A stretch of DNA of 16,300 nucleotides, taken from the NCBI GenBank assembly GCA_027032855.1, contig JALVLX010000036.1, positions 1-16,300 on the forward strand. The letters are read 5' to 3'. The notes below the pieces were generated by a model. The model was not told the DNA's origin. It saw only the letters and a program-made list of their open reading frames with translations, and ran no database searches. Source of the stretch: Flavobacteriales bacterium (GTDB taxonomy: Bacteria; Bacteroidota; Bacteroidia; Flavobacteriales; Flavobacteriaceae). The position numbers and the translations under genes were made by a program. Position 1 is the first letter of the stretch. Each line of letters begins with the position of its first letter. Positions 7,247 to 14,260 of this stretch are shown here, piece by piece.

Positions 7247-8578
7247 TATCACCCCCATCATTTTGGACACCCATTCCATCAAAAATGCACAACCCAATGC
7301 CGCCACGGTTCCCACCACATAGCCGACAACCGCCAACATAACTCCCACCGAAGCCAGCGAAGGATGAAACGCCGACGCCACAACCGGAGCCGAAGCTGCC
7401 CCTCCCACATTTGCCTGACTACCAACAGCTAAGAAAAAATATGGAGCTTTTATCAACTTGGCTACAACTATCAGTAATATGGCATGTATCGACATCCAAA
7501 TAATGCCAATAAATATCAAACCGGGATTTTTGAGAATTTCAAACAAATCCATTTTCATCCCAATCGTTGCCACCAAAATATAGATAAAAACACTCCCTAA
7601 TTTTGAAGCGCCTATACCTTCATAATTTTTAATTTTGGTAAAAGAAAAAGCTATTCCGAAAATGGTTGACAAAGTTATCAACCAGAAAAACTTGGAACCG
7701 AAAGATGACACAAAAGATTTTTTGTCCGCTACCGCCGGAATGTATTCTTTTAACAAATGAGAAATGTGGTCAGCCCCCCAAAATGATAAGGCAACCGCCA
7801 AAAAGACTACCCCCAACAACACCATATAATCTGTCAATATGGGCATACGTTCCACTTTTTTGGCAAAAGCCGTTACTTTTTCTTTCAAAGCCTCGATAGA
7901 TGACGTATCGGCATCGAGCCATTTGTCTATTTTTTTCGACTTGGCAATACCAAACAACAAAGTCGCCATCCACAAGTTAGCCACAAAAATATCTACCAAA
8001 ACCGTAGCGCCATACTTTTTGATATTATATTCAAAAATTTCCAACATAGCTGCCTGATTGGCACCACCGCCAATCCAGCTTCCGGCTAAGGTTGATAAAC
8101 CGCGCCAAAGCGCATCGTGTCCGGTGCCTGCAATAGTTTCCGCCGAAACACTTCCTACCAAAAACAATGCTATGGGACCACCGATAACAATACCCAATGT
8201 CCCTGTAAAAAACATTATTAATGCTTTGGGACCAAGATTAAAAACCGCTTTCAAATCAATACTCAAAGTCATCAAAATCAACGAAGCCGGTAACAAAACC
8301 CTGCTGGCGATATAGTATAATTGCGATTTATGCGCTATTTCTTTACCGTTTTCGATGCTGATCCAATCGGTAGCAATGATATTGGTAGATGCCAATACTG
8401 CCGGCAAGACATAAGCCAACAGCAAAGCCGGCACTATTTTATAAAATTTTTCCCAAAAACCACCTTTTAGGGAAGAAGTGTAAAAAATCAAAGCTAACAA
8501 GCCCATTAAGAGTCCGAAAACGATAATATCATTGGTAAAAACCGGACTTGTATCGTGAAAAGTTTCAATTTGCGTCAT
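7244..8578 (-). CDS. DUF819 family integral membrane protein
   Basis: A 444-residue polytopic inner-membrane protein that I assign to DUF819 (YjcL-like). It has roughly ten or more hydrophobic segments, for example near residues 18-35, 90-105, 115-140, 250-270, 325-345 and 415-440. There is a glycine-rich GSWIGGGANQAAMLE stretch near 165-180, and AVGSQANVGGAASAPVVASAF near 385-405. The two small-residue/Asn motifs in separate halves suggest an inverted-repeat transporter fold, but no substrate is established. The start at 8578 is 26 bases from a candidate promoter. The gene heads the minus-strand run and is divergent from the S46 peptidase gene, with 198 bases between. Family assignment rests on remembered motifs. 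Confidence 0.8.
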   Translation of the reverse strand: MTQIETFHDTSPVFTNDIIVFGLLMGLLALIFYTSSLKGGFWEKFYKIVPALLLAYVLPAVLASTNIIATDWISIENGKEIAHKSQLYYIASRVLLPASLILMTLSIDLKAVFNLGPKALIMFFTGTLGIVIGGPIALFLVGSVSAETIAGTGHDALWRGLSTLAGSWIGGGANQAAMLEIFEYNIKKYGATVLVDIFVANLWMATLLFGIAKSKKIDKWLDADTSSIEALKEKVTAFAKKVERMPILTDYMVLLGVVFLAVALSFWGADHISHLLKEYIPAVADKKSFVSSFGSKFFWLITLSTIFGIAFSFTKIKNYEGIGASKLGSVFIYILVATIGMKMDLFEILKNPGLIFIGIIWMSIHAILLIVVAKLIKAPYFFLAVGSQANVGGAASAPVVASAFHPSLASVGVMLAVVGYVVGTVAALGCAFLMEWVSKMMGVI

Positions 8579-8603
8579 TTTTGGTCTGCTTTTTGTTTAA
8601 ATG

Positions 8604-8611
8604 CAAATATA
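8604..8611 (-). promoter_or_regulatory. Candidate -7 element for the DUF819 gene
   Basis: The minus strand reads TATATTTG (8611-8604), a full TAnnTTTG match 25 bases before the DUF819 ATG. No TTG lies 17-23 bases further upstream, so the -33 part is weak or missing. Confidence 0.45.
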
Positions 8612-8634
8612 ACAAAAGAAATTATGTTAAAATA

Positions 8635-8666
8635 TTTGTTTGAAAAGTTTAATGTATTTATCTTTG
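8635..8666 (+). promoter_or_regulatory. Candidate promoter for the S46 peptidase operon
   Basis: TTTG at 8635-8638, a 20-base spacer, then TATCTTTG at 8659-8666, which fits the Bacteroidetes consensus. It predicts a leader of about 105 bases before the ATG at 8777. That leader contains the inverted and direct repeats listed separately. Confidence 0.55.
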
Positions 8667-8704
8667 ATTAATATTTATTGTAAATTATAGAGAATATTTT
8701 AAAC

Positions 8705-8763
8705 GAAGGTAATTATCAGAAAAACTATAAATCTTTTTTATTATTTTTACCTTCATCAGAAAA
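8705..8763 (+). repeat. Paired inverted and direct repeats in the S46 leader
   Basis: GAAGGTAA (8705-8712) and TTACCTTC (8747-8754) form an exact 8-base inverted repeat. ATCAGAAAA occurs at 8715-8723 and again at 8755-8763, exactly 40 bases apart. The two motifs are adjacent at both ends. This could be a leader hairpin or a pair of protein-binding sites. Only the repeats are seen; a role is inferred. Confidence 0.45.
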
Positions 8764-8776
8764 GAGTTTAGATTAT

Positions 8777-10915
8777 ATGAGAAAAAATTTTATTTATTTA
8801 CTAACGATTATAATATTCCAAAATGTTTGGAGTCAAAACGGCAGGATGATAATTCCTTCGGAAATTTCTAACGATTTGATTTACCGCATGAAAGAAATGG
8901 GTGCAAATTTGACTGCCGATAATATATACAGCCCCGATAAAACCAGTATTAACGATGCCGTTATACAATTCAACGGTGGGTGTACCGGCGAAATAGTATC
9001 GCCAAAAGGTTTGATTTTAACCAACCACCACTGCGGTTACGGAGCTATTCAGTCTCATTCTACTTTTGAACACAACTATGTCAAAGACGGGTTTTGGTCA
9101 CAAAGCTTTGAAGAAGAATTGCCCAATCCCGGAATGTATGTGACTTTTGTCCGTAAAATTGAAGATGTTACTTCACAGGTTTTAGCCGGAATTGACGAAA
9201 ATGCAAGCGATAGTGAGAGACAATCAATGATTCAAAAAAATATTAACAGGTTAAAAAACAGTTTACCTAAAAAAGACTGGCAAGAAATAGAAATCAAGTC
9301 GTTTTTTGATGGTAACAGCTACTACGCTTTTACGGTAGAAAACTATAAAGATATTCGCCTGGTTGCCGCGCCACCTTCTTCAATAGGAAAATTTGGTGCT
9401 GACACTGACAACTGGATGTGGCCACGTCACACAGGTGATTTTTCCGTTTTTAGAATTTACGCCGACAAAAACAACCGGCCTGCAGAATACAGTCCGGATA
9501 ATGTACCTTATCAACCCGATGCGTTTTTCAAAATATCCGTTAAACCTAAAAAACCGGGGGATTTCTTCTTGATTTACGGCTTCCCCGGACGCACACAAGA
9601 ATATTTACCTTCGGTTGCCGTACAACAAAAAGTGGATATACTCAATCCGGCACGTATCAATACTCGCAAGACTGTATTGGACATAATGAAATCTTATATG
9701 TCTAAAAACGATACCATTAAATTGCAATACACGGCAAAATATGCCCGTATTGCCAATTATTGGAAAAAATGGATTGGTGAAAACCAAGGTATCCAAAGAT
9801 CCGGCGCAATTGACAAAAAGAAAGAATTTGAGAAATTCTTTTTGTCACAAGTTGATGTCCTAAAAATGGACCCGGATTACAAAAACATCTTTGATGAATT
9901 TGACAAATTATATCAACAAAATAAAGATATAGAACTAGCCAGAAATTATTTTATCGAGATTTTCTACCTCAACAACGATTTGTTTAAAAGAGCCTTCTCT
10001 CTCTACAATCTAAAACATGCCTATAAAAATCAAGGAAAAGAAGCTTTTAACAAACTACAAAAAAAATATGCTGACCGTCTGGCTGGCAGCTTTAAAAACT
10101 ACAATGCCGTTGTTGACAAGGATATTTTTATTGCTTTAATGAATTTGTATGCCAAGAATATGCCTGAAAAATACAAGAACTCTATATTTAAATATAACAA
10201 ATTAATGCCCTTTTTAGCCATGAATATTTATGACAATTCTGTGCTAAATGACCCTAAAGCTCTAAAAAAACTGCTTAAGAAAAATCCTAAGAAATTTATC
10301 AAAATGATAGATGAAGATCCCGGATATTCCTTTGCTGAAAAATTCATAAAAGATTATTACCAAAAAATAGCACCTGATTATCAGGGTATCCGGTCCAAAA
10401 TCAACAATCTCCAAAAAAAATATATGAAAGGTATTAAGCAAGTTATGGGAAGCCGGCCGTTGTATCCGGATGCTAATGGTACCTTACGTATCAGTTACGG
10501 TGTCATCAAAGGATATGAGCCCAGAGATGCCGTGTACTATTATCCTTTTTCTCACGTTAAAGGTATTATTGAAAAATACATTCCCGGGGATTATGAATTT
10601 GATGTTCATGAAAAATTAATAGATTTGTACCGGAAAAAAGAATTTAAACCATACTCCAACACCGGAGAAATGCCTGTAAATTTTCTTGGAACGGCTCATA
10701 CAACCGGAGGTAACTCAGGAAGTCCTGCAATAAATAGTGAAGGAGACCTAATTGGCATAAACTTTGATAGAGTATGGGAGGGAACCATGAGTGACCTGTA
10801 TTACGATCAAAAAATCTGTCGAAATATAATGGTTGATATAAATTACGTTTTATTTGTCATTGACAAAATTGGAAACGATAAAAGATTGATTGACGAAATG
10901 ATTATAAAAAAATAA
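8777..10915 (+). CDS. dpp11: S46 dipeptidyl-peptidase, DPP11-like (Asp/Glu-specific)
   Basis: A secreted serine exopeptidase that removes dipeptides from peptide N-termini in the periplasm. It has 712 residues, with a signal peptide cleaved near Ser19-Gln20 (NVWSQ). Catalytic triad by motif: His85 in LTNHHCGYG, Asp221 in RHTGDFSVFRIYAD, and Ser647 in TTGGNSGSPA. Eighteen residues after the Ser is Arg665 (GINFDRVWEG). In Porphyromonas DPP11 the equivalent Arg673 gives preference for Asp or Glu at P1, while DPP7 enzymes have Gly there, so acidic specificity is predicted. The N-terminal NGRMIIPS stretch, length and the helical middle region (about 290-600) fit the family. The next gene, a cytochrome c, starts 28 bases after the stop and is probably co-transcribed. 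Confidence 0.93.
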   Translation: MRKNFIYLLTIIIFQNVWSQNGRMIIPSEISNDLIYRMKEMGANLTADNIYSPDKTSINDAVIQFNGGCTGEIVSPKGLILTNHHCGYGAIQSHSTFEHNYVKDGFWSQSFEEELPNPGMYVTFVRKIEDVTSQVLAGIDENASDSERQSMIQKNINRLKNSLPKKDWQEIEIKSFFDGNSYYAFTVENYKDIRLVAAPPSSIGKFGADTDNWMWPRHTGDFSVFRIYADKNNRPAEYSPDNVPYQPDAFFKISVKPKKPGDFFLIYGFPGRTQEYLPSVAVQQKVDILNPARINTRKTVLDIMKSYMSKNDTIKLQYTAKYARIANYWKKWIGENQGIQRSGAIDKKKEFEKFFLSQVDVLKMDPDYKNIFDEFDKLYQQNKDIELARNYFIEIFYLNNDLFKRAFSLYNLKHAYKNQGKEAFNKLQKKYADRLAGSFKNYNAVVDKDIFIALMNLYAKNMPEKYKNSIFKYNKLMPFLAMNIYDNSVLNDPKALKKLLKKNPKKFIKMIDEDPGYSFAEKFIKDYYQKIAPDYQGIRSKINNLQKKYMKGIKQVMGSRPLYPDANGTLRISYGVIKGYEPRDAVYYYPFSHVKGIIEKYIPGDYEFDVHEKLIDLYRKKEFKPYSNTGEMPVNFLGTAHTTGGNSGSPAINSEGDLIGINFDRVWEGTMSDLYYDQKICRNIMVDINYVLFVIDKIGNDKRLIDEMIIKK

Positions 10916-10943
10916 TGTAGTAAAACAAACACACAATAAAGCT

Positions 10944-11654
10944 ATGAAACTTTTTACAAAAAAATTGACTGTAAATATTGGTTTATTGATATTATTTTTC
11001 ATTAATTTCTCTCAAGGAATTGCACAAAACAAGTTTTACCAATTAGGGGAAGAACTTGTTAATATAGCCAAATCCGGCAATGCAGATAAACTGGTAGATT
11101 TTATTGATGATAAAATTGACGTTGATCAAAAAGCCAAAATCATGGAATCTTTTTTGACCTTAAAAGATCAAATGTTTACTTTGGTTAATAAAGACAAAAT
11201 TCAATTATTTAACGTCCTGAAAGAAGGTGAGCAAATTTATATTATCCTTACAGATAACAAAAATTTTGCTATAATCAAAACCACACTTAACGACAATGGT
11301 AAAATAACAGATATTTTTACATATAATAATACCAAAACAGCAAAAGTATTAGCATCAGGGAATAAAATTTATAAAACACGTTGTTATTCTTGTCACGGTA
11401 AATTTGCAAAAGGCGGTATCGGACCTAATTTGACTGATAATTATTGGAAGTTTGTCAATTCACCTCAAGATTTGTTTGATCTTGTTTCTAAAGGAAAAAA
11501 AGGTACCATGATGATTGCATACAAGGACTACCTTAAACCTGAAGAAATTGAAGCGGTTTTGATCTACATTAAAGCATTACAAAATAAAAAAGTAAATAAC
11601 CCGAAAAAACAGGAAGGTGAAAAAAAAGACTTTATTCTTTCCGTTTTTAATTAA
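10944..11654 (+). CDS. Secreted mono-haem cytochrome c with a novel N-terminal domain
   Basis: A 236-residue periplasmic protein. The signal peptide ends near GIAQ (residue 28). Residues 30-130 form an alpha/beta region that I cannot assign with confidence; its helix-then-strands layout resembles small NTF2-like/DUF3887 domains. Residues 135-215 are a class I cytochrome c: CYSCH haem site (Cys147, Cys150, His151), GGIGPNLTD loop, and Met189/Met190 (GTMMIAY) as the likely axial ligand, then the C-terminal helix EEIEAVLIYIKAL. The tail (215-236) is rich in Lys and Asn. No promoter is visible in the 28 bases after the S46 gene, so it is probably read from the same transcript. Role in electron transfer is certain in kind only; the partner is unknown. 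Confidence 0.82.
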   Translation: MKLFTKKLTVNIGLLILFFINFSQGIAQNKFYQLGEELVNIAKSGNADKLVDFIDDKIDVDQKAKIMESFLTLKDQMFTLVNKDKIQLFNVLKEGEQIYIILTDNKNFAIIKTTLNDNGKITDIFTYNNTKTAKVLASGNKIYKTRCYSCHGKFAKGGIGPNLTDNYWKFVNSPQDLFDLVSKGKKGTMMIAYKDYLKPEEIEAVLIYIKALQNKKVNNPKKQEGEKKDFILSVFN

Positions 11655-11678
11655 AATAAATAATAAGATAAATAAACA

Positions 11679-11711
11679 TTGTATATAAATAAAAAATAAT
11701 TAATACCTTTG
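11679..11711 (+). promoter_or_regulatory. Candidate promoter of the PilJ-like gene
   Basis: TTG at 11679-11681, a 22-base spacer, and TACCTTTG at 11704-11711, within the Bacteroidetes consensus spacing. It makes an upstream TTG start at 11709 impossible for this transcript, because that codon lies inside the -7 element. This is why the ATG at 11730 is preferred. Confidence 0.6.
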
Positions 11712-11729
11712 TATAATAAAATTAATATT

Positions 11730-12512
11730 ATGAGATTAAAATACTTCTTTTTACTTCTTTTTACAGCACTTAATTTAGGCAGTAATGCGCAAATCAAAAA
11801 TATGAATGACTTTATCATCAATCTTGAAGATTTACGTACATTAACGGAGCGAATTGCCAAAAACTATATTATGAAAGGTGTTTTGGCTAACAACCCTAAA
11901 GTAGTTAAACAGTTAGAGGAAGATTCCAATAAATTTTCAGAAACACTAATCAGTCTTACTGACAGTGCGCTAAATGAAGAAATCGAAATTGAATTACAAA
12001 AACTCAATTTGTCATGGATGTTAATGGACAGGATTATGAATAAAAAATATGATGGAAATGCTGCAGTGAAAGTTATTAAGTATGCTGATAAAATGAGTGA
12101 CGAAATCGAAATCATCGCCGAAATGGTTAACAATTCCACTAAACTGAAATCCGTCAAATTGTTGCGTATCAGCTCTAACGGACGAATGCTTTCTCAAAAA
12201 TTATTATTATACTATATTGCCGCTAAAGCAAAATTGAGAGACCCCGAAATCCCAAATAAATTTGAAAATGCAAAAAAAGCTTTGTATGAAGTTATCAAAG
12301 TCTTAACTGACCAGTCTGAAAAAGATCCTGACCTTAAAGCAGATTCCGGTGTATTGATGTATGTCGAAATGATTAAAGACAGCTATGATAAAGTTCGAAA
12401 AAACATTACTATAAACAGTAAAGTTCACCCCAAAACTGCTAATATGATTGTTAATCAAATGACTGATAATTTTGAATTATTAACTCAAATTCTTTATGAA
12501 AAATTTGAATAA
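11730..12512 (+). CDS. Secreted stand-alone PilJ-like sensory-domain protein
   Basis: A 260-residue, almost wholly helical protein. It starts at ATG 11730 (MRLKYFFLLLFTALNLGSNAQ, signal peptide) instead of an in-frame TTG 21 bases upstream that falls inside the promoter. Two related helical-bundle segments are visible. The first has LRTLTERIAKNYIMKG (weak). The second has ISSNGRMLSQKLLLYYIAAKA, which matches the RMLSQ signature of the PilJ N-terminal domain (type IV pili chemotaxis transducer N-term, the fold family of NarX/NarQ periplasmic sensors). No membrane anchor, HAMP, kinase or methyl-accepting module follows, so it is a free periplasmic sensor or ligand-binding protein. Its own promoter and terminator bracket it. 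The cytochrome c gene just upstream may be linked in function. Partner unknown. Confidence 0.72.
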   Translation: MRLKYFFLLLFTALNLGSNAQIKNMNDFIINLEDLRTLTERIAKNYIMKGVLANNPKVVKQLEEDSNKFSETLISLTDSALNEEIEIELQKLNLSWMLMDRIMNKKYDGNAAVKVIKYADKMSDEIEIIAEMVNNSTKLKSVKLLRISSNGRMLSQKLLLYYIAAKAKLRDPEIPNKFENAKKALYEVIKVLTDQSEKDPDLKADSGVLMYVEMIKDSYDKVRKNITINSKVHPKTANMIVNQMTDNFELLTQILYEKFE

Positions 12513-12530
12513 TCTCTAATAATATTAAAA

Positions 12531-12563
12531 AAAAGCCCTGCTAAAAATAGCGGGGCTTTTTTT
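12531..12563 (+). terminator. Rho-independent terminator after the PilJ-like gene
   Basis: AGCCCTGC (12534-12541), an 8-base A/T loop and GCGGGGCT (12550-12557) form an 8-bp stem with one G-U pair, followed by a run of T (to 12563). It starts about 18 bases after the PilJ-like stop codon and separates it from the broken ClpP-fold gene. Confidence 0.88.
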
Positions 12564-12576
12564 ATCAAAAATTATG

Positions 12577-12584
12577 TATATTTG
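12577..12584 (+). promoter_or_regulatory. -7 element before the broken ClpP-fold gene
   Basis: TATATTTG, a full TAnnTTTG match, 26 bases before the ATG at 12611. No TTG is found at the -33 distance. The remnant may therefore still be transcribed. Confidence 0.4.
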
Positions 12585-12610
12585 TTGTCAATATAAAATT
12601 GTTGTTATTT

Positions 12611-12966
12611 ATGGATATTAAATATTTTCCCGAAAAAAATACAATTGTTCTCTCCGGTTTAATAGAAGAAGGGGACAGTGAAAAAGCTCAAAAAGTATTT
12701 TCAGAAGCAAAAAATGGCTTTGAGATTCTATTATCAAGTCCCGGTGGTGCCCTGCTTGAAGCTATTGAAATAGGCAAATTAGTTGACAAGTATCAAAATT
12801 TGAAAAGACAAATGAAAAGATTGTTTCATTGATACCGCTAATGGCAAACGCTATTGCAGCCAAAACAAATATGAAACCTGAAGAAGTCCAAGCATTTATA
12901 ACAAAAGAATACAGGATGAACGCAGAAGAAGCTTTAGCTTACGGGCTTATATCCAAAATCATTTAA
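12611..12966 (+). pseudogene. Remnant of a ClpP-fold serine-protease-like gene (deleted core, frameshift)
   Basis: Two pieces in different frames. Piece one (ATG 12611 to TGA 12832) reads MDIKYFPEKNTIVLSGLIEEGD and SEKAQKVFSEA, then LLSSPGGALLEAIEIGKLVDKY, with the SPGG motif of the ClpP/COG3904-type fold. Piece two, shifted in frame and open from about 12790 to TAA 12966, reads IVSLIPLMANAIAAKTNMKPEEV and MNAEEALAYGLISKII, the usual C-terminal end of the fold. The roughly 70-80 residues normally between them, which carry the catalytic Ser (GxxAS) and His, are absent. The junction lies near 12786-12832. It is read as an internal deletion that also broke the frame. A TTG start at 12599 is possible but less likely. 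A living 73-residue product from piece one cannot be excluded. Confidence 0.65.
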
Positions 12967-13026
12967 CATAACAAAGAAGCTTATTAATCATTGTACTTGC
13001 GACTAACGCAAATAAAAAATTTAATG

Positions 13027-13034
13027 TATATTTG
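13027..13034 (+). promoter_or_regulatory. Candidate -7 element for the ketoacyl-ACP synthase III gene
   Basis: TATATTTG, a full TAnnTTTG match, 26 bases before the ATG at 13061. The nearest TTG upstream (12997-12999) is 27 bases away, longer than the usual 17-23. Confidence 0.45.
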
Positions 13035-13060
13035 TAACAAAACCAGATAATATATACATT

Positions 13061-14065
13061 ATGTATAAATCCAAAATAACAGGTCTCGGAAAATATGTTC
13101 CGGACAACATCGTAACTAATAATGATTTAACCAAATACATGGATACAAATGATCAGTGGATCAGAGAACGTACCGGTATTGAAGAACGCCGTTGGGCTGT
13201 ACCCGGTGATGGCAACACCGCCGCAACCATGGGCGTTAAAGCTGCCAAAATAGCTTTGGAACGTGCCAATTTGACCCCAAAAGACATTGACTTTATTGTT
13301 TTTGCTACACTGAGCCCTGATTATTACTTCCCCGGCTCAGGTGTTCAGGTACAAGACATGCTCGGATGTGATACAATAGGTGCATTAGACGTTCGTAACC
13401 AATGCTCCGGTTTTATATATGCACTGACCACTGCCGATCAATTTATCAAAACCGGCATGTATAAAAATATTTTAGTTATCGGTTCTGAATTACAGTCCAC
13501 AGGTCTTGATCTATCAACTCGTGGTCGTGGTGTCGGTGTAATATTTGGAGATGGTGCCGGTGCAGTCGTATTATCACGCAGTGATGATGATAGTGATATT
13601 TTATCAAACCATCTGCATTCCGAAGGAAAATATGCCTCGGAATTAACCGTAAAAGTTCCCGGTGGAGAAAATCCTCCCAATAAATTAGTTGAAAATTGGG
13701 ACCCTGAAGATTTAACCTATTATCCGTATATGAACGGGAACTATGTTTTTAAACACGCTGTTACCCGTTTTCCTGAAGCTATTATGGAAGGTCTAAAAGC
13801 TAACAACTTAACACCTCAAGACATAGATTTACTGATTCCTCATCAAGCTAACCTGCGTATTTCACAATTTGTTCAAAAAAGATTGCGCATGAAAGATGAA
13901 CAAATAATGAATAATATTCAAAAATACGGCAATACAACCGCAGCTTCCATTCCCATTGCCATGACAGAAGCTTGGGAACAAGGTCGCATGAAACGTGGTG
14001 ATATCGTTGTAACCGCCGCTTTTGGCAGTGGTTTTACTTGGGGGTCAAATATTATTAAATTTTAG
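13061..14065 (+). CDS. 3-oxoacyl-ACP synthase III family protein (FabH-like)
   Basis: A thiolase-fold condensing enzyme of 334 residues that joins an acyl-CoA to malonyl-ACP. The catalytic triad is intact: Cys115 in DVRNQCSGFIYAL, His261 in LIPHQANLRI, and Asn291 in KYGNTTAASIP. TNDQWIRERTGIEERR and FGDGAGAVVL are family hallmarks. The segment at 195-225 (VKVPGGENPPNKL to LTYYPYMNG) is longer than in E. coli FabH and may shape the acyl pocket. The gene stands alone, with no plsX, rpmF or acpP beside it, so it may be a second, accessory FabH instead of the main initiator of fatty-acid synthesis. That is inference; no gene symbol is given for this reason. Confidence 0.9.
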   Translation: MYKSKITGLGKYVPDNIVTNNDLTKYMDTNDQWIRERTGIEERRWAVPGDGNTAATMGVKAAKIALERANLTPKDIDFIVFATLSPDYYFPGSGVQVQDMLGCDTIGALDVRNQCSGFIYALTTADQFIKTGMYKNILVIGSELQSTGLDLSTRGRGVGVIFGDGAGAVVLSRSDDDSDILSNHLHSEGKYASELTVKVPGGENPPNKLVENWDPEDLTYYPYMNGNYVFKHAVTRFPEAIMEGLKANNLTPQDIDLLIPHQANLRISQFVQKRLRMKDEQIMNNIQKYGNTTAASIPIAMTEAWEQGRMKRGDIVVTAAFGSGFTWGSNIIKF

Positions 14066-14075
14066 TAACAAGTAG
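14064..14075. repeat. Inverted copy of the heptad repeat at the fabH-like gene end
   Basis: AGTAACAAGTA (14064-14074) is the exact reverse complement of TACTTGTTACT (14183-14193) at the other end of the gap. It overlaps the TAG stop codon. The 11-base inverted repeat encloses about 108 bases. Confidence 0.55.
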
Positions 14076-14083
14076 TTATTTTG

Positions 14084-14232
14084 AATTGAAAATTGAGAAT
14101 GGAGAATTATTGATGAATTGATGAGTTGAGGAAATGAGGAGTGAGGAATTGATATTTCTTAAGATGTATAAAATGACACCCGTACTTGTTACTTGTTACT
14201 TGATACTTGATACTAATAACTTTCAACTCATA
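14084..14232. repeat. Composite intergenic repeat, copy 1 (before the M49 gene)
   Basis: Order of parts: AATTGAAAATTGAGAA (14084-14099); a purine-rich run of GAATTG/GAGGA-type words (14100-14150); a TTTCT...AAAATGAC block (14155-14177); then seven consecutive 7-base units beginning ACT (14184-14232: ACTTGTT twice, ACTTGAT twice, ACTAATA, ACTTTCA, ACTCATA). The 195-base gap 14066-14260 contains nothing else recognisable. No TAnnTTTG element was found in it. Confidence 0.7.
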
Positions 14233-14260
14233 TATTCTTAATTCCTAAAAAATTTTTACT

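Noticed and set aside
8058..8315. Pro/Ala-rich plus-strand open frame
   Set aside because: It is the mirror of a membrane-protein gene, which tends to produce such open frames by composition.
11709..11729. In-frame TTG start giving seven more residues on the PilJ-like protein
   Set aside because: The TTG lies inside the TACCTTTG promoter element, and the ATG at 11730 is followed at once by a good signal peptide.
14100..14150. The purine-rich repeated words as a possible coding remnant
   Set aside because: No open frame with family-like sequence was seen; the repeated GAATTG/GAGGA words fit a simple repeat.
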